Positions 17,181 to 24,986 of a stretch of DNA of 55,163 nucleotides are shown here, piece by piece. The stretch comes from Gammaproteobacteria bacterium (GTDB lineage Bacteria; Pseudomonadota; Gammaproteobacteria; SZUA-140): positions 1 to 55,163 of the forward strand of contig JAKISP010000026.1 in the NCBI GenBank assembly GCA_021648525.1, in the 5' to 3' direction. Made by a program: the position numbers and the translations under genes. The notes below the pieces were generated by a model, which was not told the DNA's origin, ran no database searches, and worked only from the letters and a program-made list of their open reading frames with translations. How positions within the stretch are numbered: the first letter of the stretch is position 1; each line of letters opens with the position of its first letter.

Positions 17181-17300
17181 TGCTAACGTCGCAAATCACC
17201 GGCAGACAAAAGGGGCGCTTGGTTTGTGTAGAATTGAGCGAAGCGAATACACAAACCAAGCGACGCTTTTGTCTGTCCGCGTGTATTTGCCTTGTTATAC
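17181..17300 (-). other. attC site, 120 bases
   Basis: tgctaac (17181-17187) and gttatac (17294-17300) bound arms of which tttgtgtagaattgagcgaa and attcgcttcgctcaattcta-like sequence form the stem. It shares gtcgcaaatcaccggc and atttgccttgtta with the attC at 17983. Confidence 0.88.
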
Positions 17301-17430
17301 AGTATTATTTCGACATCGGCGTTTCGTTGTTTTATAAAGGGCGCACTCCTAAACACATGCCCTACTAAAATCATTAGGTGCTCAAAATGTTGATATGTAC
17401 TCCGCACGTACATCCTTTCCATAGCAGACA

Positions 17431-17964
17431 CTAACCCCCCGCAGATAGATCTGAGCATTTAACTAATTCCACAAACTTACTAACGTCTTCTCTGTATTCG
17501 TTTGGACTGTAACCATTTGCGCAATTGGCATGTACATACCCGCCATAGTTCATGCCAAGATATTCAAATGTATCTTTAAAAATATTCAGAAATGATTGAT
17601 TAGCCACATCACTGGTTGACGTACAAACAACATAGCCAGTCTTATCCCTTAACTTACGACCCTTGTCTTTCAACTCCTCCAAATATAATAAATCAGCAAT
17701 TCTATCCATAAATATTTTCATTTGTGCGCTAGAAGAATACCAATAGATGGGTGTTACAAAGATAATTTGTTCATAACCTAATAGCTGATTTATTAATGGT
17801 ATAAAATCATCATTGAGGTTGTTGTGCTCGTAATCATATGGCGATATATTTTTTTCAGAAAGGTCGATAATATCGATATCTAATTCATTACCAATCCAGT
17901 CAATAAATTTTCCCGTATTTCCATTTCTTCTTGCACTTGCAAAAATTGCAATTGTATCTTTCAT
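17431..17964 (-). CDS. Flavodoxin-fold NAD(P)H-dependent reductase family
   Basis: A 177-residue protein with a flavodoxin-like fold. IAIFASARRNGNTGKF is the FMN phosphate-binding loop (GSxRxxGNT type), and FVTPIYWYSSSAQMKIFMDR is the isoalloxazine-side motif of the NADPH-dependent FMN reductase group. Such enzymes use NAD(P)H to reduce quinones, azo compounds or nitro compounds. As an integron cassette gene its substrate cannot be told. ATG 17964 lies 19 bases after the attC boundary with AAAGGAG in front, the textbook arrangement. The 130 bases after the stop lead into the next attC. Confidence 0.88.
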   Translation of the reverse strand: MKDTIAIFASARRNGNTGKFIDWIGNELDIDIIDLSEKNISPYDYEHNNLNDDFIPLINQLLGYEQIIFVTPIYWYSSSAQMKIFMDRIADLLYLEELKDKGRKLRDKTGYVVCTSTSDVANQSFLNIFKDTFEYLGMNYGGYVHANCANGYSPNEYREDVSKFVELVKCSDLSAGG

Positions 17965-17982
17965 CTATTACTCCTTTGTGCT

Positions 17983-18070
17983 GTATAACGTCGCAAATCA
18001 CCGGCGGAAAAAAGCAGAGCGACGAAGGAGCGGCGCTTTTTGCCGTCCGAGTGAATTTGCCTTGTTAGCG
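17983..18070 (-). other. attC site, 88 bases
   Basis: gtataac (17983-17989) and gttagcg (18064-18070). Conserved ends gtcgcaaatcaccggcgg and aatttgccttgttag enclose a stem with agcggcgctttttgccgtcc. It closes the ArdC-like/membrane-protein cassette and opens the flavodoxin cassette. Confidence 0.92.
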
Positions 18071-18072
18071 AT

Positions 18073-18252
18073 TTAGTCATCCATTTCTTTCGGGGAGGAA
18101 AGCCACATTGTTATACCTGAAACTACAAGTATGGGACCTGCTACATAGGTAACATAAACACCAATATAGGATACTGTTGCCCAAATAATAATATAAACAA
18201 TAAGCGTAACCCAAAAAATTACCGAGGATTTTTCGTACAACCAATTTCTCAT
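18073..18252 (-). CDS. Small membrane protein, 59 residues
   Basis: ATG 18252 overlaps the stop of the upstream gene by ATGA, and the frame runs to TAA 18075-18073, giving 59 residues. It reads MRNWLYEKSSVIFWVTLIVY with a second hydrophobic segment around YVAGPILVVSGITMWL, so two membrane helices are likely. The four-base coupling and the position inside a cassette support a real gene that a 60-residue cut-off would miss. A longer frame in another register over the same bases is a shadow. No homologue is recognised. Function unknown; partner of the 124-residue protein is the best guess. Confidence 0.75.
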   Translation of the reverse strand: MRNWLYEKSSVIFWVTLIVYIIIWATVSYIGVYVTYVAGPILVVSGITMWLSSPKEMDD

Positions 18253-18623
18253 TTTTCAATATACCCATTACCTGTTGGGGATCGTATAATTACTTTTCCA
18301 GGATTATTTTTTGCCCATGTCATAGCCTCTTCAAATGACTGAAAATGACGCTTACCACTTAGATTAACTTCTGTTTGGCTAGTGAATTTGCTTTCTACGG
18401 TTTGACCTTCACTAAAAACACGAATCTTTGCGCATGGTAGATATTTACCTTTTTCGCCTTTCTTAACGCTTCGGCCAATATCATTCCATTCTTTTACAGT
18501 TTTGTAACCTTCGTCACGTAACTCTTGTTCCCAATCATCGTTCCAGCAAGGTGAGTCGATGCCATAAGGAATACCATCTTCACCCCATAGTCCGGCATCA
18601 TAGCCATCCTGCCAATCTCCCAT
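18249..18623 (-). CDS. Cassette protein with ArdC-like motif
   Basis: A 124-residue soluble protein. GYKTVKEWNDIGRSVKKGEK resembles the N-terminal (single-strand DNA-binding) segment of ArdC-type antirestriction proteins, where a Trp and GR-V-KGEKG are conserved. The C-terminal part (SFEEAMTWAKNNPGKVIIRS) could be a separate small domain. No zinc metalloprotease domain is present, so this is not a full ArdC. It starts 22 bases after the attC boundary with GGAGG in front, and overlaps the next gene by four bases. Function unknown; the ArdC link is weak. Confidence 0.65.
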   Translation of the reverse strand: MGDWQDGYDAGLWGEDGIPYGIDSPCWNDDWEQELRDEGYKTVKEWNDIGRSVKKGEKGKYLPCAKIRVFSEGQTVESKFTSQTEVNLSGKRHFQSFEEAMTWAKNNPGKVIIRSPTGNGYIEK

Positions 18624-18645
18624 AATGTCCTCCAGTTTATTTGAG

Positions 18646-18757
18646 CGCTAACGCCAGAAATAACCGGCGATTTGGAGCGGTGGGAGGCTTGTGCTAGTCT
18701 CTTTTAGCACAAATGAGCACCGCGGAAAAACGTCCGTGTTAATTTCTTTTGTTATGT
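18646..18757 (-). other. attC site, 112 bases
   Basis: cgctaac (18646-18652) and gttatgt (18751-18757) enclose an imperfect stem with gtgctagtctcttttagcac at its tip. It closes the HEPN-like cassette. Confidence 0.82.
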
Positions 18758-18765
18758 TCACTTTT

Positions 18766-19308
18766 CTACCACACCTCTTCTTTGATATCTTTTGTAGCAT
18801 TTAATGCCAACTCAGCAATGTGTCCAGATTGAGTAGAAAACCTTTGACCATACTCTTCAAGACTATCTGGATACTTATTTTCTCCAGACTTTCGAATGCG
18901 AGATATAAGATAGCTGTAGTAATAATTACTAGACGCTAATGCTATATCTAACCTTGGGTAATGAGTGATTTCGGTATCATCAACATAGTGGGCTATCGAT
19001 TCGTTGCGGAACATTGTCATTTCGTTCCAGTACTCTCCCCACTCTTGTTCGCTCAAGCCAATATAGCTGAATAAGTCTTTTTTAAACTTCTCATTATCAT
19101 CTTTGACTATTCCTTTCCAATGGGTTGGCTCGCCATTCACACCAAATATCTTAGTCCATTCCAAAACAGATAGATCAAGGAGGCCACCTTGAATCAACCG
19201 CCAAAAATTCAAATTTGGCTTAGGACTCTTCTTAAAAAGTTCCCTTTTAAGATGAATACACCGAACCACCTGAATCAGTAATTTAATTTGCGTTTCTATT
19301 TCTTTCAC
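18766..19308 (-). CDS. HEPN-like protein (AbiU2-type candidate)
   Basis: A 180-residue helical protein. FRNESIAHYVDD contains R-N-x4-H, the catalytic signature of HEPN ribonucleases, in the position seen in AbiU2-like phage-abortive proteins. The N-terminus (QIKLLIQVVRCIHLKRELFK) and the SYLISRIRKSGENKY region fit a helical bundle. HEPN proteins usually cleave RNA to stop phage growth or act as toxins. No nucleotidyltransferase partner is encoded beside it; an orphan MNT gene lies 12 kb away at 6055. It starts 18 bases after the attC boundary and stops 9 bases before the next attC. The family call is by motif only. Confidence 0.55.
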   Translation of the reverse strand: MKEIETQIKLLIQVVRCIHLKRELFKKSPKPNLNFWRLIQGGLLDLSVLEWTKIFGVNGEPTHWKGIVKDDNEKFKKDLFSYIGLSEQEWGEYWNEMTMFRNESIAHYVDDTEITHYPRLDIALASSNYYYSYLISRIRKSGENKYPDSLEEYGQRFSTQSGHIAELALNATKDIKEEVW

Positions 19309-19325
19309 TACGAACCCTCAAGTGA

Positions 19326-19422
19326 ACATAACGCCATGCTCAGCGGAAATTTAAAGGGGCACGTTTTTGCGAACGCAAAACAAGTGCCGCTTTAAATTGT
19401 CCGCTGTAGCATTTTGTTAGCA
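19326..19422 (-). other. attC site, 97 bases
   Basis: acataac (19326-19332) and gttagca (19416-19422) bound arms gctcagcggaaatttaaagg and ctttaaattgtccgctgtagc, an almost perfect stem. It closes the first cassette. Confidence 0.92.
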
Positions 19423-19424
19423 CT

Positions 19425-19739
19425 TTAGACCGAATCAATTCCAAAGCCGACCACATATAAATAAGAAAAAATAGCAAAAAATATAAAACCCAAAACAATG
19501 TTAGTCACTAGATGAATAAATTTGTAGACCTTTTTATTTATATATTTCATTGAATACAATATGAAATATCCACTAGTTGATGTAGCTAAAACTATGGCAG
19601 CAATAAAAAAATATTCATTAAGGCCAGAGTAATAGAAATCTTCTCCTGAAACTCGAATATAATAATCAATCGAAAAAGTTATTAAAATAATAGAAATATA
19701 CGTGCTCCATGCGTATATTAAACTGGATCTATAATTCAT
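19425..19739 (-). CDS. Small membrane protein (first cassette, second gene)
   Basis: A 104-residue protein with three hydrophobic segments: about residues 7-26 (YAWSTYISIILITFSIDYYI), 43-63 and 77-98. It starts 10 bases after the stop of the 188-residue gene, so the two form a cassette operon, and its stop is 3 bases from the attC. A polytopic protein paired with a soluble protein is a layout often seen for immunity proteins against envelope toxins. No homologue is recognised. Confidence 0.62.
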   Translation of the reverse strand: MNYRSSLIYAWSTYISIILITFSIDYYIRVSGEDFYYSGLNEYFFIAAIVLATSTSGYFILYSMKYINKKVYKFIHLVTNIVLGFIFFAIFSYLYVVGFGIDSV

Positions 19740-19749
19740 ACATTATTAC

Positions 19750-20316
19750 CTAATTTATTTTTGGTCTTGGTTTGGACGGACAAATAGGCATAAAATACGT
19801 TCTTGGTATTCTTTTTTCATTTGAAATATCAAACCCTTTCAAATTGCTTTGTACTACCCCACCTGCTAATTCTATGACCGTTTGAGACCAACTATTACTG
19901 TTAAAACCAAAACCAGCCGAAGGGTAAGCTATTTTGTCCATGGACTGATTAATTGAATAGGCATTAACTATTCTGATGATCTCTAAAGTTGCAGCTTGTT
20001 CATTTGCATTAGGGAATTTAACTTTAATTACTTCCGTATCAAAATCAGACTTAAAGAAGCTCACCCTTTTTTTATCGAAGTATTCCAGTGTTGCTTCATA
20101 ATCGCTTTTTTCAAAATAAAGCGCTTCTAAGTTTCCTCGATTATGTGCTCCTATGACATACCCTAGCTTCCCATTGCCTAAATTTTTCGGGCTTACTATT
20201 TTGCCTGATAGCATACCGTTTTGATAAGGTGTAGATAAATTGTCAATAATGATGAACTGATGTGTTCCTATCGGCACTATGCCAGCCAAATCTCTGGCAG
20301 CTATATAAATAGACAT
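19750..20316 (-). CDS. Possible papain-like cassette protein
   Basis: A 188-residue soluble protein, first in the array. PIGTHQFIIID near the N-terminus and FGFNSNSWSQTVIELAGG near the C-terminus look like the His and N-x-N-S elements of circularly permuted papain-like (PPPDE/NlpC-type) hydrolases, but the usual Cys of NCNS is Ser, so activity is uncertain. The start is 23 bases from the attI-proximal junction with TTAGGAG in front. A membrane protein gene follows by 10 bases. As the most intI-proximal gene it would be best placed for transcription from the integron promoter. The fold call is tentative. Confidence 0.5.
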   Translation of the reverse strand: MSIYIAARDLAGIVPIGTHQFIIIDNLSTPYQNGMLSGKIVSPKNLGNGKLGYVIGAHNRGNLEALYFEKSDYEATLEYFDKKRVSFFKSDFDTEVIKVKFPNANEQAATLEIIRIVNAYSINQSMDKIAYPSAGFGFNSNSWSQTVIELAGGVVQSNLKGFDISNEKRIPRTYFMPICPSKPRPKIN

Positions 20317-20338
20317 GATATTCTCCTAAATTAATTTA

Positions 20339-20638
20339 TGCTAACACTAAGTAGACGTCAAAGTGACGTTTAGTAACGCGTCACTTTGACGCATATCCCA
20401 CACGGCGATTTATTGACGAAACTCTTTTCATAACCCTTTACTTACTATGACTTTAAATTAATTGCTTAATTAATAGCATATTATAAAGCATAATTCATAA
20501 AACATCATTAATTGCTAATATTCTAATGAGCTTTCTCGCTGGATAATTACTTCATTTTGACTCATATTAGCCATCCTGCATTCAGGAAGAGTGCTTTTAC
20601 GTAAACGTATTAATTGATGAGCTCAAGGAGGAGTTGCT
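20339..20638. promoter_or_regulatory. attI region and cassette promoter zone
   Basis: tgctaac at 20339-20345 (GTTAGCA on the minus strand) is the junction of the first cassette. Next to it cgtcaaagtgacg and cgtcactttgacg form a 13-base perfect inverted repeat (20354-20391). From 20400 to 20638 the sequence is AT-rich and should contain attI, the cassette promoter and the intI promoter. I cannot place each of them. Confidence 0.55.
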
Positions 20639-20776
20639 ATGGATACCAATAAAAAATCGTCGCCATTTCTAAATGAGGTAAGAAGTGCTATTCGCGTTCG
20701 TCACTATAGCATTCGAACAGAGCAAGTATATGTTGACTGGATCAGGCGTTGCGAGCAGAGATATGCCACCCTTTGA
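20639..20776 (+). pseudogene. intI: Integron integrase intI, 5' fragment
   Basis: AAGGAGGAG precedes ATG 20639. The frame reads MDTNKKSSPFLNEVRSAIRV, then RHYSIRTEQVYVDWIRR, the very characteristic N-terminus of integron tyrosine recombinases (SPFLNEVR-AIRVRHYSIRTEQ-YVDWIRRF). Identity ends at codon 37. Eight unrelated codons and TGA follow, and all catalytic residues (two Arg, Lys, two His, Tyr) are gone. It points away from the array, the normal intI orientation. Confidence 0.93.
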
Positions 20777-20831
20777 TGACCCGCTATCCCGTAATTCGCT
20801 TTTTATGCCGTGTGATTATTCGCTAGGAGGG

Positions 20832-20990
20832 GGCCTGTCGGACTTAGGTGATCGTCGCGAGAGAAAGCCATTTTGAGACCATTTTTTCGATCATTTGAGG
20901 CGAATATTGAGCATATTTAACGAAATTGATCGGAAAAATGGACCGAAATGACTTTTTCGCAGTAGACTCATCCTAAGTCCGACAGGCTCC
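20832..20990. mobile_element. MITE with 16-17 base terminal inverted repeats
   Basis: ggcctgtcggacttagg at 20832-20848 is matched inverted by cctaagtccgacaggc at 20972-20987, flanked by near-copies. The roughly 160-base interior codes for nothing and contains its own partial symmetry (cgatcatttgaggcg). This fits a miniature inverted-repeat element moved by a transposase in trans. It sits 55 bases after the intI remnant and may relate to its truncation. No clear target-site duplication was found. Confidence 0.8.
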
Positions 20991-21110
20991 TGGACAAATA
21001 AGATATCCACGATTTGTGAATAGCAGCGCGGGGGTTAATTCAATCGTACATGTGCTTTTGGTGCTACTTTGGGTAATATGAGCGGTACGATTAATCACTG
21101 AAGCTTGATA

Positions 21111-22094
21111 ATGATGAAAATGTCTCCCTTTTTGCTGCTGGTCACCATGCTATTTTCAATGTTGCTGCCTGTATCTTTGATGGCAGACGACGACGCTGAC
21201 TTTGCGCGTTGGCTGGTGGATTTTAAACAGGAGGCGCGTGAAAATGGCATTTCTGATGCAATCCTTGAAGAGGCCTTTGAGGGGGTGAAACCCAGCCCGC
21301 GTGTAGTGAAACTGGACCGCTCGCAGCCAGAGACTATTCAAACTTTTCAGGACTATATTGAGAAGCGAGTCACCCCTTACCGGATTGAACTGGGGCGTAA
21401 GCAATACCGTGAGAATCGTCAACTGTTCCAGCAGATCGAAGCGCGTTTTGGGGTGCAAGGTCGCTTTATTGCCGCTTTTTGGGGAATGGAAACAAGTTAC
21501 GGGCGTTTTAGTGGCGGCCATTATGTGATTGGTGCATTAACAACACTGGCCTATGACCCTCGCCGTGCAAAATTTTTTCGTAAACAGTTGATGGACGCGT
21601 TGACGATTCTGGATGAAGGGCATATTACCGTTGATAACATGAAGGGTTCATGGGCAGGTGCAATGGGGCAGACGCAATTTATGCCATCTACTTTTCGTGC
21701 CTACGCGATGGACGGGGATGGTGACGGTAAAATTAATATCTGGGAGTCTAAGGCCGATGCCTTTGCATCAGCAGCCAATTACCTGTCCAGTATTGGCTGG
21801 CGTAGTGATCAAACCTGGGGGCGAGAGGTGCTGTTGCCTAATGATTTTGATCAGGGCTTAATTAAAGACAAGGTGAAAAAGACACTTGCAGAATGGCAGG
21901 CATTGGGTGTTCGTAAAATGTTTGGTAAAAACTTACCTAAGCGAGATCTGGTTGCGATGGTGGTGCAGCCAGATGGGCCAGGTGCGCGTGCTTTTATCAC
22001 TTATCCCGCTAATTACAGCGCCATTCTGGACTGGAACCGCTCGCATAAATTTGCAATCTCAGTGGGTACGCTGGCTGATGCGATTGCGCGTTAA
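21111..22094 (+). CDS. Lytic murein transglycosylase, MltB type
   Basis: A 327-residue periplasmic enzyme that cleaves peptidoglycan glycan strands to form 1,6-anhydro-muramyl ends. A signal peptide (SPFLLLVTMLFSMLLPVSLMA) ends at about residue 25, with no lipobox Cys. The catalytic region shows AAFWGMETSYGRFSGG, whose Glu is the general acid, and AYDPRRAKFFRKQL. DGDGDGKINIW is the EF-hand-like calcium loop of this family (SLT_2). ATG 21111 is preferred over an upstream TTG at 21105. It is the first gene after the integron remnant and heads a run with DUF3301 and DUF945 genes. Confidence 0.93.
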   Translation: MMKMSPFLLLVTMLFSMLLPVSLMADDDADFARWLVDFKQEARENGISDAILEEAFEGVKPSPRVVKLDRSQPETIQTFQDYIEKRVTPYRIELGRKQYRENRQLFQQIEARFGVQGRFIAAFWGMETSYGRFSGGHYVIGALTTLAYDPRRAKFFRKQLMDALTILDEGHITVDNMKGSWAGAMGQTQFMPSTFRAYAMDGDGDGKINIWESKADAFASAANYLSSIGWRSDQTWGREVLLPNDFDQGLIKDKVKKTLAEWQALGVRKMFGKNLPKRDLVAMVVQPDGPGARAFITYPANYSAILDWNRSHKFAISVGTLADAIAR

Positions 22095-22103
22095 GTTGCT
22101 TTA

Positions 22104-22418
22104 ATGCCCTCTTTTTTTGAATTATTACTGCTTTGCGGTGTTGCGCTGGCGATTGCATTCTGGTGGCGTACCAATGAGCTTAAGCAGGTAGCTTATCAAA
22201 TTGCACGACGACGTTGTGATGAGAGCGATGTGCAGTTTCTTGATGACAGTGTGGTACTTTCCAAAGTGAGATTTCGTCGTAATGATGAAGGCCATATCGC
22301 GCTTCTATGTTATTTCTGTTTTGAGTTTGCCACCGTGGGTGATGCGCGCTATCGCGGTGAGATGCAGTTTCTTGGGCGACGTTTAGATAGTATTGAAATG
22401 GAACCCCATAAACTTTAA
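22104..22418 (+). CDS. DUF3301 family protein
   Basis: A 104-residue protein with one N-terminal membrane helix (LLLLCGVALAIAFWW) and a cytoplasmic domain. LKQVAYQIARRRCDESDVQF and FEFATVGDARYRGEM match the DUF3301 pattern found in gammaproteobacteria. Function unknown. It starts 9 bases after the transglycosylase stop and is 27 bases before the DUF945 gene, so all three are likely co-transcribed. Confidence 0.88.
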   Translation: MPSFFELLLLCGVALAIAFWWRTNELKQVAYQIARRRCDESDVQFLDDSVVLSKVRFRRNDEGHIALLCYFCFEFATVGDARYRGEMQFLGRRLDSIEMEPHKL

Positions 22419-22445
22419 CCTCATAAACTCTGGCAAGGGCTGGTG

Positions 22446-23930
22446 ATGAAAAAAACTGCGCTGCTCATTTTTCTACCGATACTAATGCTGATTGCTGTAG
22501 CCTCCGTTCCTTACTGGGTTGGCGGGGCGATTGAAAAACAGTTGCGGGCGCAGAGTGATCTATTTCAACTTCAGTGGAAGCAGCAACCTGGGGTCTCATA
22601 TGAGCTTTATCGTTATCAACGCGGCTACCTTGCATCGGTTGTGGATACTCGGTTCACCTTTGATCCCCAGATGATATCTGTTTTGCCTATGTCGGATGCT
22701 CTCGTTATGGCACCTTTTAGTCTTACCTTCAGGCACACAATTAGTCATGGCCCGTGGATCGACAAAGGCTTTTCGTTGCGTACGATGAGCAGGATTGATA
22801 CGGTGCTTGTGCCTGAGGGTGAACAACAGGCTACATCAAACTTTTATTTTGGTGACCGGGGCGCATTTGCAATGACGACATGGCTTGAGTGGGCCGGCGC
22901 CATTAGGAGTGATGGTGCTGTACCAGCCTATCGTGGGCGTGATCATACGGGGCAGTATGATGTGAAATGGGGGGGGGTAAACTGGGGGGTTGAAGGTGGC
23001 TGGATGGTGGCGCAGGGGAGGGGGCATTTTAATGCGCCTAGGTTTGAGCTGGCCAATGCGGATTACGGTGTAACAGTAGGCGGGTTGTCTGGGGTTTTTA
23101 ATCGGTTTATGCCATCGCAGGGTTTACCGTTTGATGATGGTGAAATCACACTCAATACCTTTAAATTACGTGGCGAGAGTAGTAAGGGAATACCGTTGGC
23201 AGTTGTGCTACGCGATATGACTAGTGCGTATCGTGTGTTTAAGCGAGAAGAGTTGATTGATGTCACACAGCAGCTGGAATTTAGATTGTTGCAGATCAAT
23301 GATGAAAAATTTAATCGCGGGGCAATTTATTTAGCGCTACATAATCTTGATGCAGCTGTGTTACATACGATGCAGCAACGTTATATCGCTCTTACCCAGT
23401 TACCCGATATAGACTCTGAGCGATTGTCGCAGGTTTTGTTGCAGGAGGCACAATCATTGCTGCCTGAACTGTTGGCACAGGCACCCGTTATCGATCTCAA
23501 TAAAATAGAGGTGACAACGATTAATGGTCAGATGAGTGGCCGATTCAAGCTCGGTATTGAAGAGGGCGCGGCTGTTTTCACGTCAATGGCATTGCCGAAT
23601 GATTTTAAGGCATTGTTACGGTTGGCTCGGATTGAGATAGATATAAAACTGCCTGCCACTATTATTGAGCAGCAGGCGCGCAAAGCGGTGAGTGCTAACA
23701 TTGTAGAGCAGTTACTGGATTCTGAGCAGCCGATGACGGCTGAGACTCTGGCGCAACAGACTACGCGCGCGGTTGAGCAGATGCTTGTTCAGTTTGAAAT
23801 TCAGAATATTATTCGTCGTGAAACGAACCATTATCGGACAAAACTACATTACCAGGATGGTCACCTGTATTTAAATGGTGTGCCTGCCGATAATTTCCTG
23901 GCTCTTCTACCTTCACTTAAAGAGAGTTAG
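22446..23930 (+). CDS. DUF945 (YdgA-like) family protein
   Basis: A 494-residue protein starting at ATG 22446 (a GTG one codon earlier is possible). An N-terminal signal anchor (ALLIFLPILMLIAVASVPYW) leads into GGAIEKQLR and the repeated beta-rich segments of the YdgA family (YELYRYQRGYLASVVDTRF). E. coli YdgA is an inner-membrane-attached periplasmic protein of unknown role. It is last in the mltB-DUF3301-DUF945 run. Residues 340-430 are rich in leucine and glutamine. Confidence 0.86.
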   Translation: MKKTALLIFLPILMLIAVASVPYWVGGAIEKQLRAQSDLFQLQWKQQPGVSYELYRYQRGYLASVVDTRFTFDPQMISVLPMSDALVMAPFSLTFRHTISHGPWIDKGFSLRTMSRIDTVLVPEGEQQATSNFYFGDRGAFAMTTWLEWAGAIRSDGAVPAYRGRDHTGQYDVKWGGVNWGVEGGWMVAQGRGHFNAPRFELANADYGVTVGGLSGVFNRFMPSQGLPFDDGEITLNTFKLRGESSKGIPLAVVLRDMTSAYRVFKREELIDVTQQLEFRLLQINDEKFNRGAIYLALHNLDAAVLHTMQQRYIALTQLPDIDSERLSQVLLQEAQSLLPELLAQAPVIDLNKIEVTTINGQMSGRFKLGIEEGAAVFTSMALPNDFKALLRLARIEIDIKLPATIIEQQARKAVSANIVEQLLDSEQPMTAETLAQQTTRAVEQMLVQFEIQNIIRRETNHYRTKLHYQDGHLYLNGVPADNFLALLPSLKES

Positions 23931-24068
23931 CAGCTGATTGTTGTGATGTGGCCTTAATTTATTCTGAATTGAACAACTAAAACTCGGCTTACCGCGCCAT
24001 TTTTTGCTATAATTTCCGCTTTTCTCGTGCTGGATTTACGGTTCAGCTTGCCGTGCAGGTTTTATGTG

Positions 24069-24986
24069 ATGTCAAAAATTGTTATTGCTGCGCTTTATCA
24101 TTTTGTTATTCTTGAAGATTACCGGCAGTTACGTCAGCCGCTGCTGGAGGTGATGTTAAAAAACAACATTAAAGGCACGTTGTTGTTGGCTCGTGAGGGA
24201 ATCAATGGCACGGTGGCGGGTAGCCAAATATCAATCGATGCACTGTTTGAGTGGTTTAAGCGGGATAGTCGTCTGGCGGAGATTCGCCATAAGGTCTCTT
24301 ATGATGAGGTGATGCCATTCAATCGTACCCGGGTTAAGTTGAAAAAAGAGATTGTCACCATGGGGGTGGAGGGCATCGACCCGACACATGTGGTGGGGAC
24401 GTATGTTAAGCCTGAAGAGTGGAATGCGCTGATTTCTGATCCGGATGTCACTTTAATCGACACACGTAATGACTATGAGGTGGCGATTGGCACCTTTAAA
24501 CATGCGGTGAATCCGAATACTGATACCTTTCGCCAGTTTCCGGCTTATGTGAAAGACAAAATGGATCCGGCTAAACAAAAGAAGGTAGCGATGTTCTGTA
24601 CCGGTGGCATTCGTTGTGAGAAATCGACGGCGTATCTAAAAGAGCAGGGCTTTGATGAGGTCTACCATCTACTGGGCGGCATCCTTAAATACCTGGAAGT
24701 CATGCCGGAAGAAGAGTCGTTATGGGAAGGGGAGTGTTTTGTCTTTGATAAGCGTGTGAGTGTGACCCATGCGCTTGAAAAAGGGCAATATGATCAGTGC
24801 CACGCCTGTCGTCTACCGATTACTGAAGAAGATAAGCAAAGCGAACAGTATGTTCAGGGTGTGAGTTGTCACCGCTGCTATGACAAAACAACCGATGAGC
24901 AGCGCGGGCGCTTTAGCGAGCGTGAAAAGCAGGTTCAACTCGCCAGGGCGCGTGGTGAAAATCACATTGGGCCTAAAGGCGGTTGA
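24069..24986 (+). CDS. trhO: tRNA uridine-34 hydroxylase TrhO (rhodanese family)
   Basis: A 305-residue protein beginning [13 protein letters not shown] at ATG 24069, the normal family start; an upstream GTG-led extension is unlikely. TrhO (formerly YceA) hydroxylates uridine 34 of several tRNAs to 5-hydroxyuridine, the first step toward mo5U/cmo5U. The rhodanese domain contains [15 protein letters not shown] with the catalytic Cys in CTGGIRC. The C-terminal part holds CHACRLP and VSCHRCYD, a Cys4 zinc-like motif common in the family. The last 14 bases overlap the 3' end of the convergent gluQ. Confidence 0.94.
   Translation: MSKIVIAALYHFVILEDYRQLRQPLLEVMLKNNIKGTLLLAREGINGTVAGSQISIDALFEWFKRDSRLAEIRHKVSYDEVMPFNRTRVKLKKEIVTMGVEGIDPTHVVGTYVKPEEWNALISDPDVTLIDTRNDYEVAIGTFKHAVNPNTDTFRQFPAYVKDKMDPAKQKKVAMFCTGGIRCEKSTAYLKEQGFDEVYHLLGGILKYLEVMPEEESLWEGECFVFDKRVSVTHALEKGQYDQCHACRLPITEEDKQSEQYVQGVSCHRCYDKTTDEQRGRFSEREKQVQLARARGENHIGPKGG

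Larger units (their letters stand above)
9694..20990 (-). mobile_element. Sedentary chromosomal integron with dead integrase
   Basis: The region holds a truncated intI (20639-20776, plus strand), a cassette junction at 20339-20345, and a series of attC-like sites. Each site begins RYYYAAC-like and ends GTTRRRY-like around an imperfect palindrome. Most cassette genes lie on the minus strand, with the start codon 5-40 bases after an attC boundary where clear, and the next attC beyond the stop. That is the usual cassette layout reading away from intI. From the intI side the cassettes carry: papain-like protein plus membrane protein; HEPN-like protein; ArdC-like protein plus membrane protein; flavodoxin-fold protein; lipoprotein plus amidase; an interrupted cassette with plus-strand genes; HigBA; a geneless segment; a RelE/XRE pair; DUF4236. 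The far end is cut at the recJ stub. Confidence 0.85.

Noticed and set aside
17168-17368. 66-residue plus-strand frame
   Set aside because: It lies across an attC palindrome; coding is unlikely.
18077-18268. 63-residue minus-strand frame
   Set aside because: It is in a different register from the ATGA-coupled 59-residue membrane protein and lacks membrane-helix character and a ribosome site.
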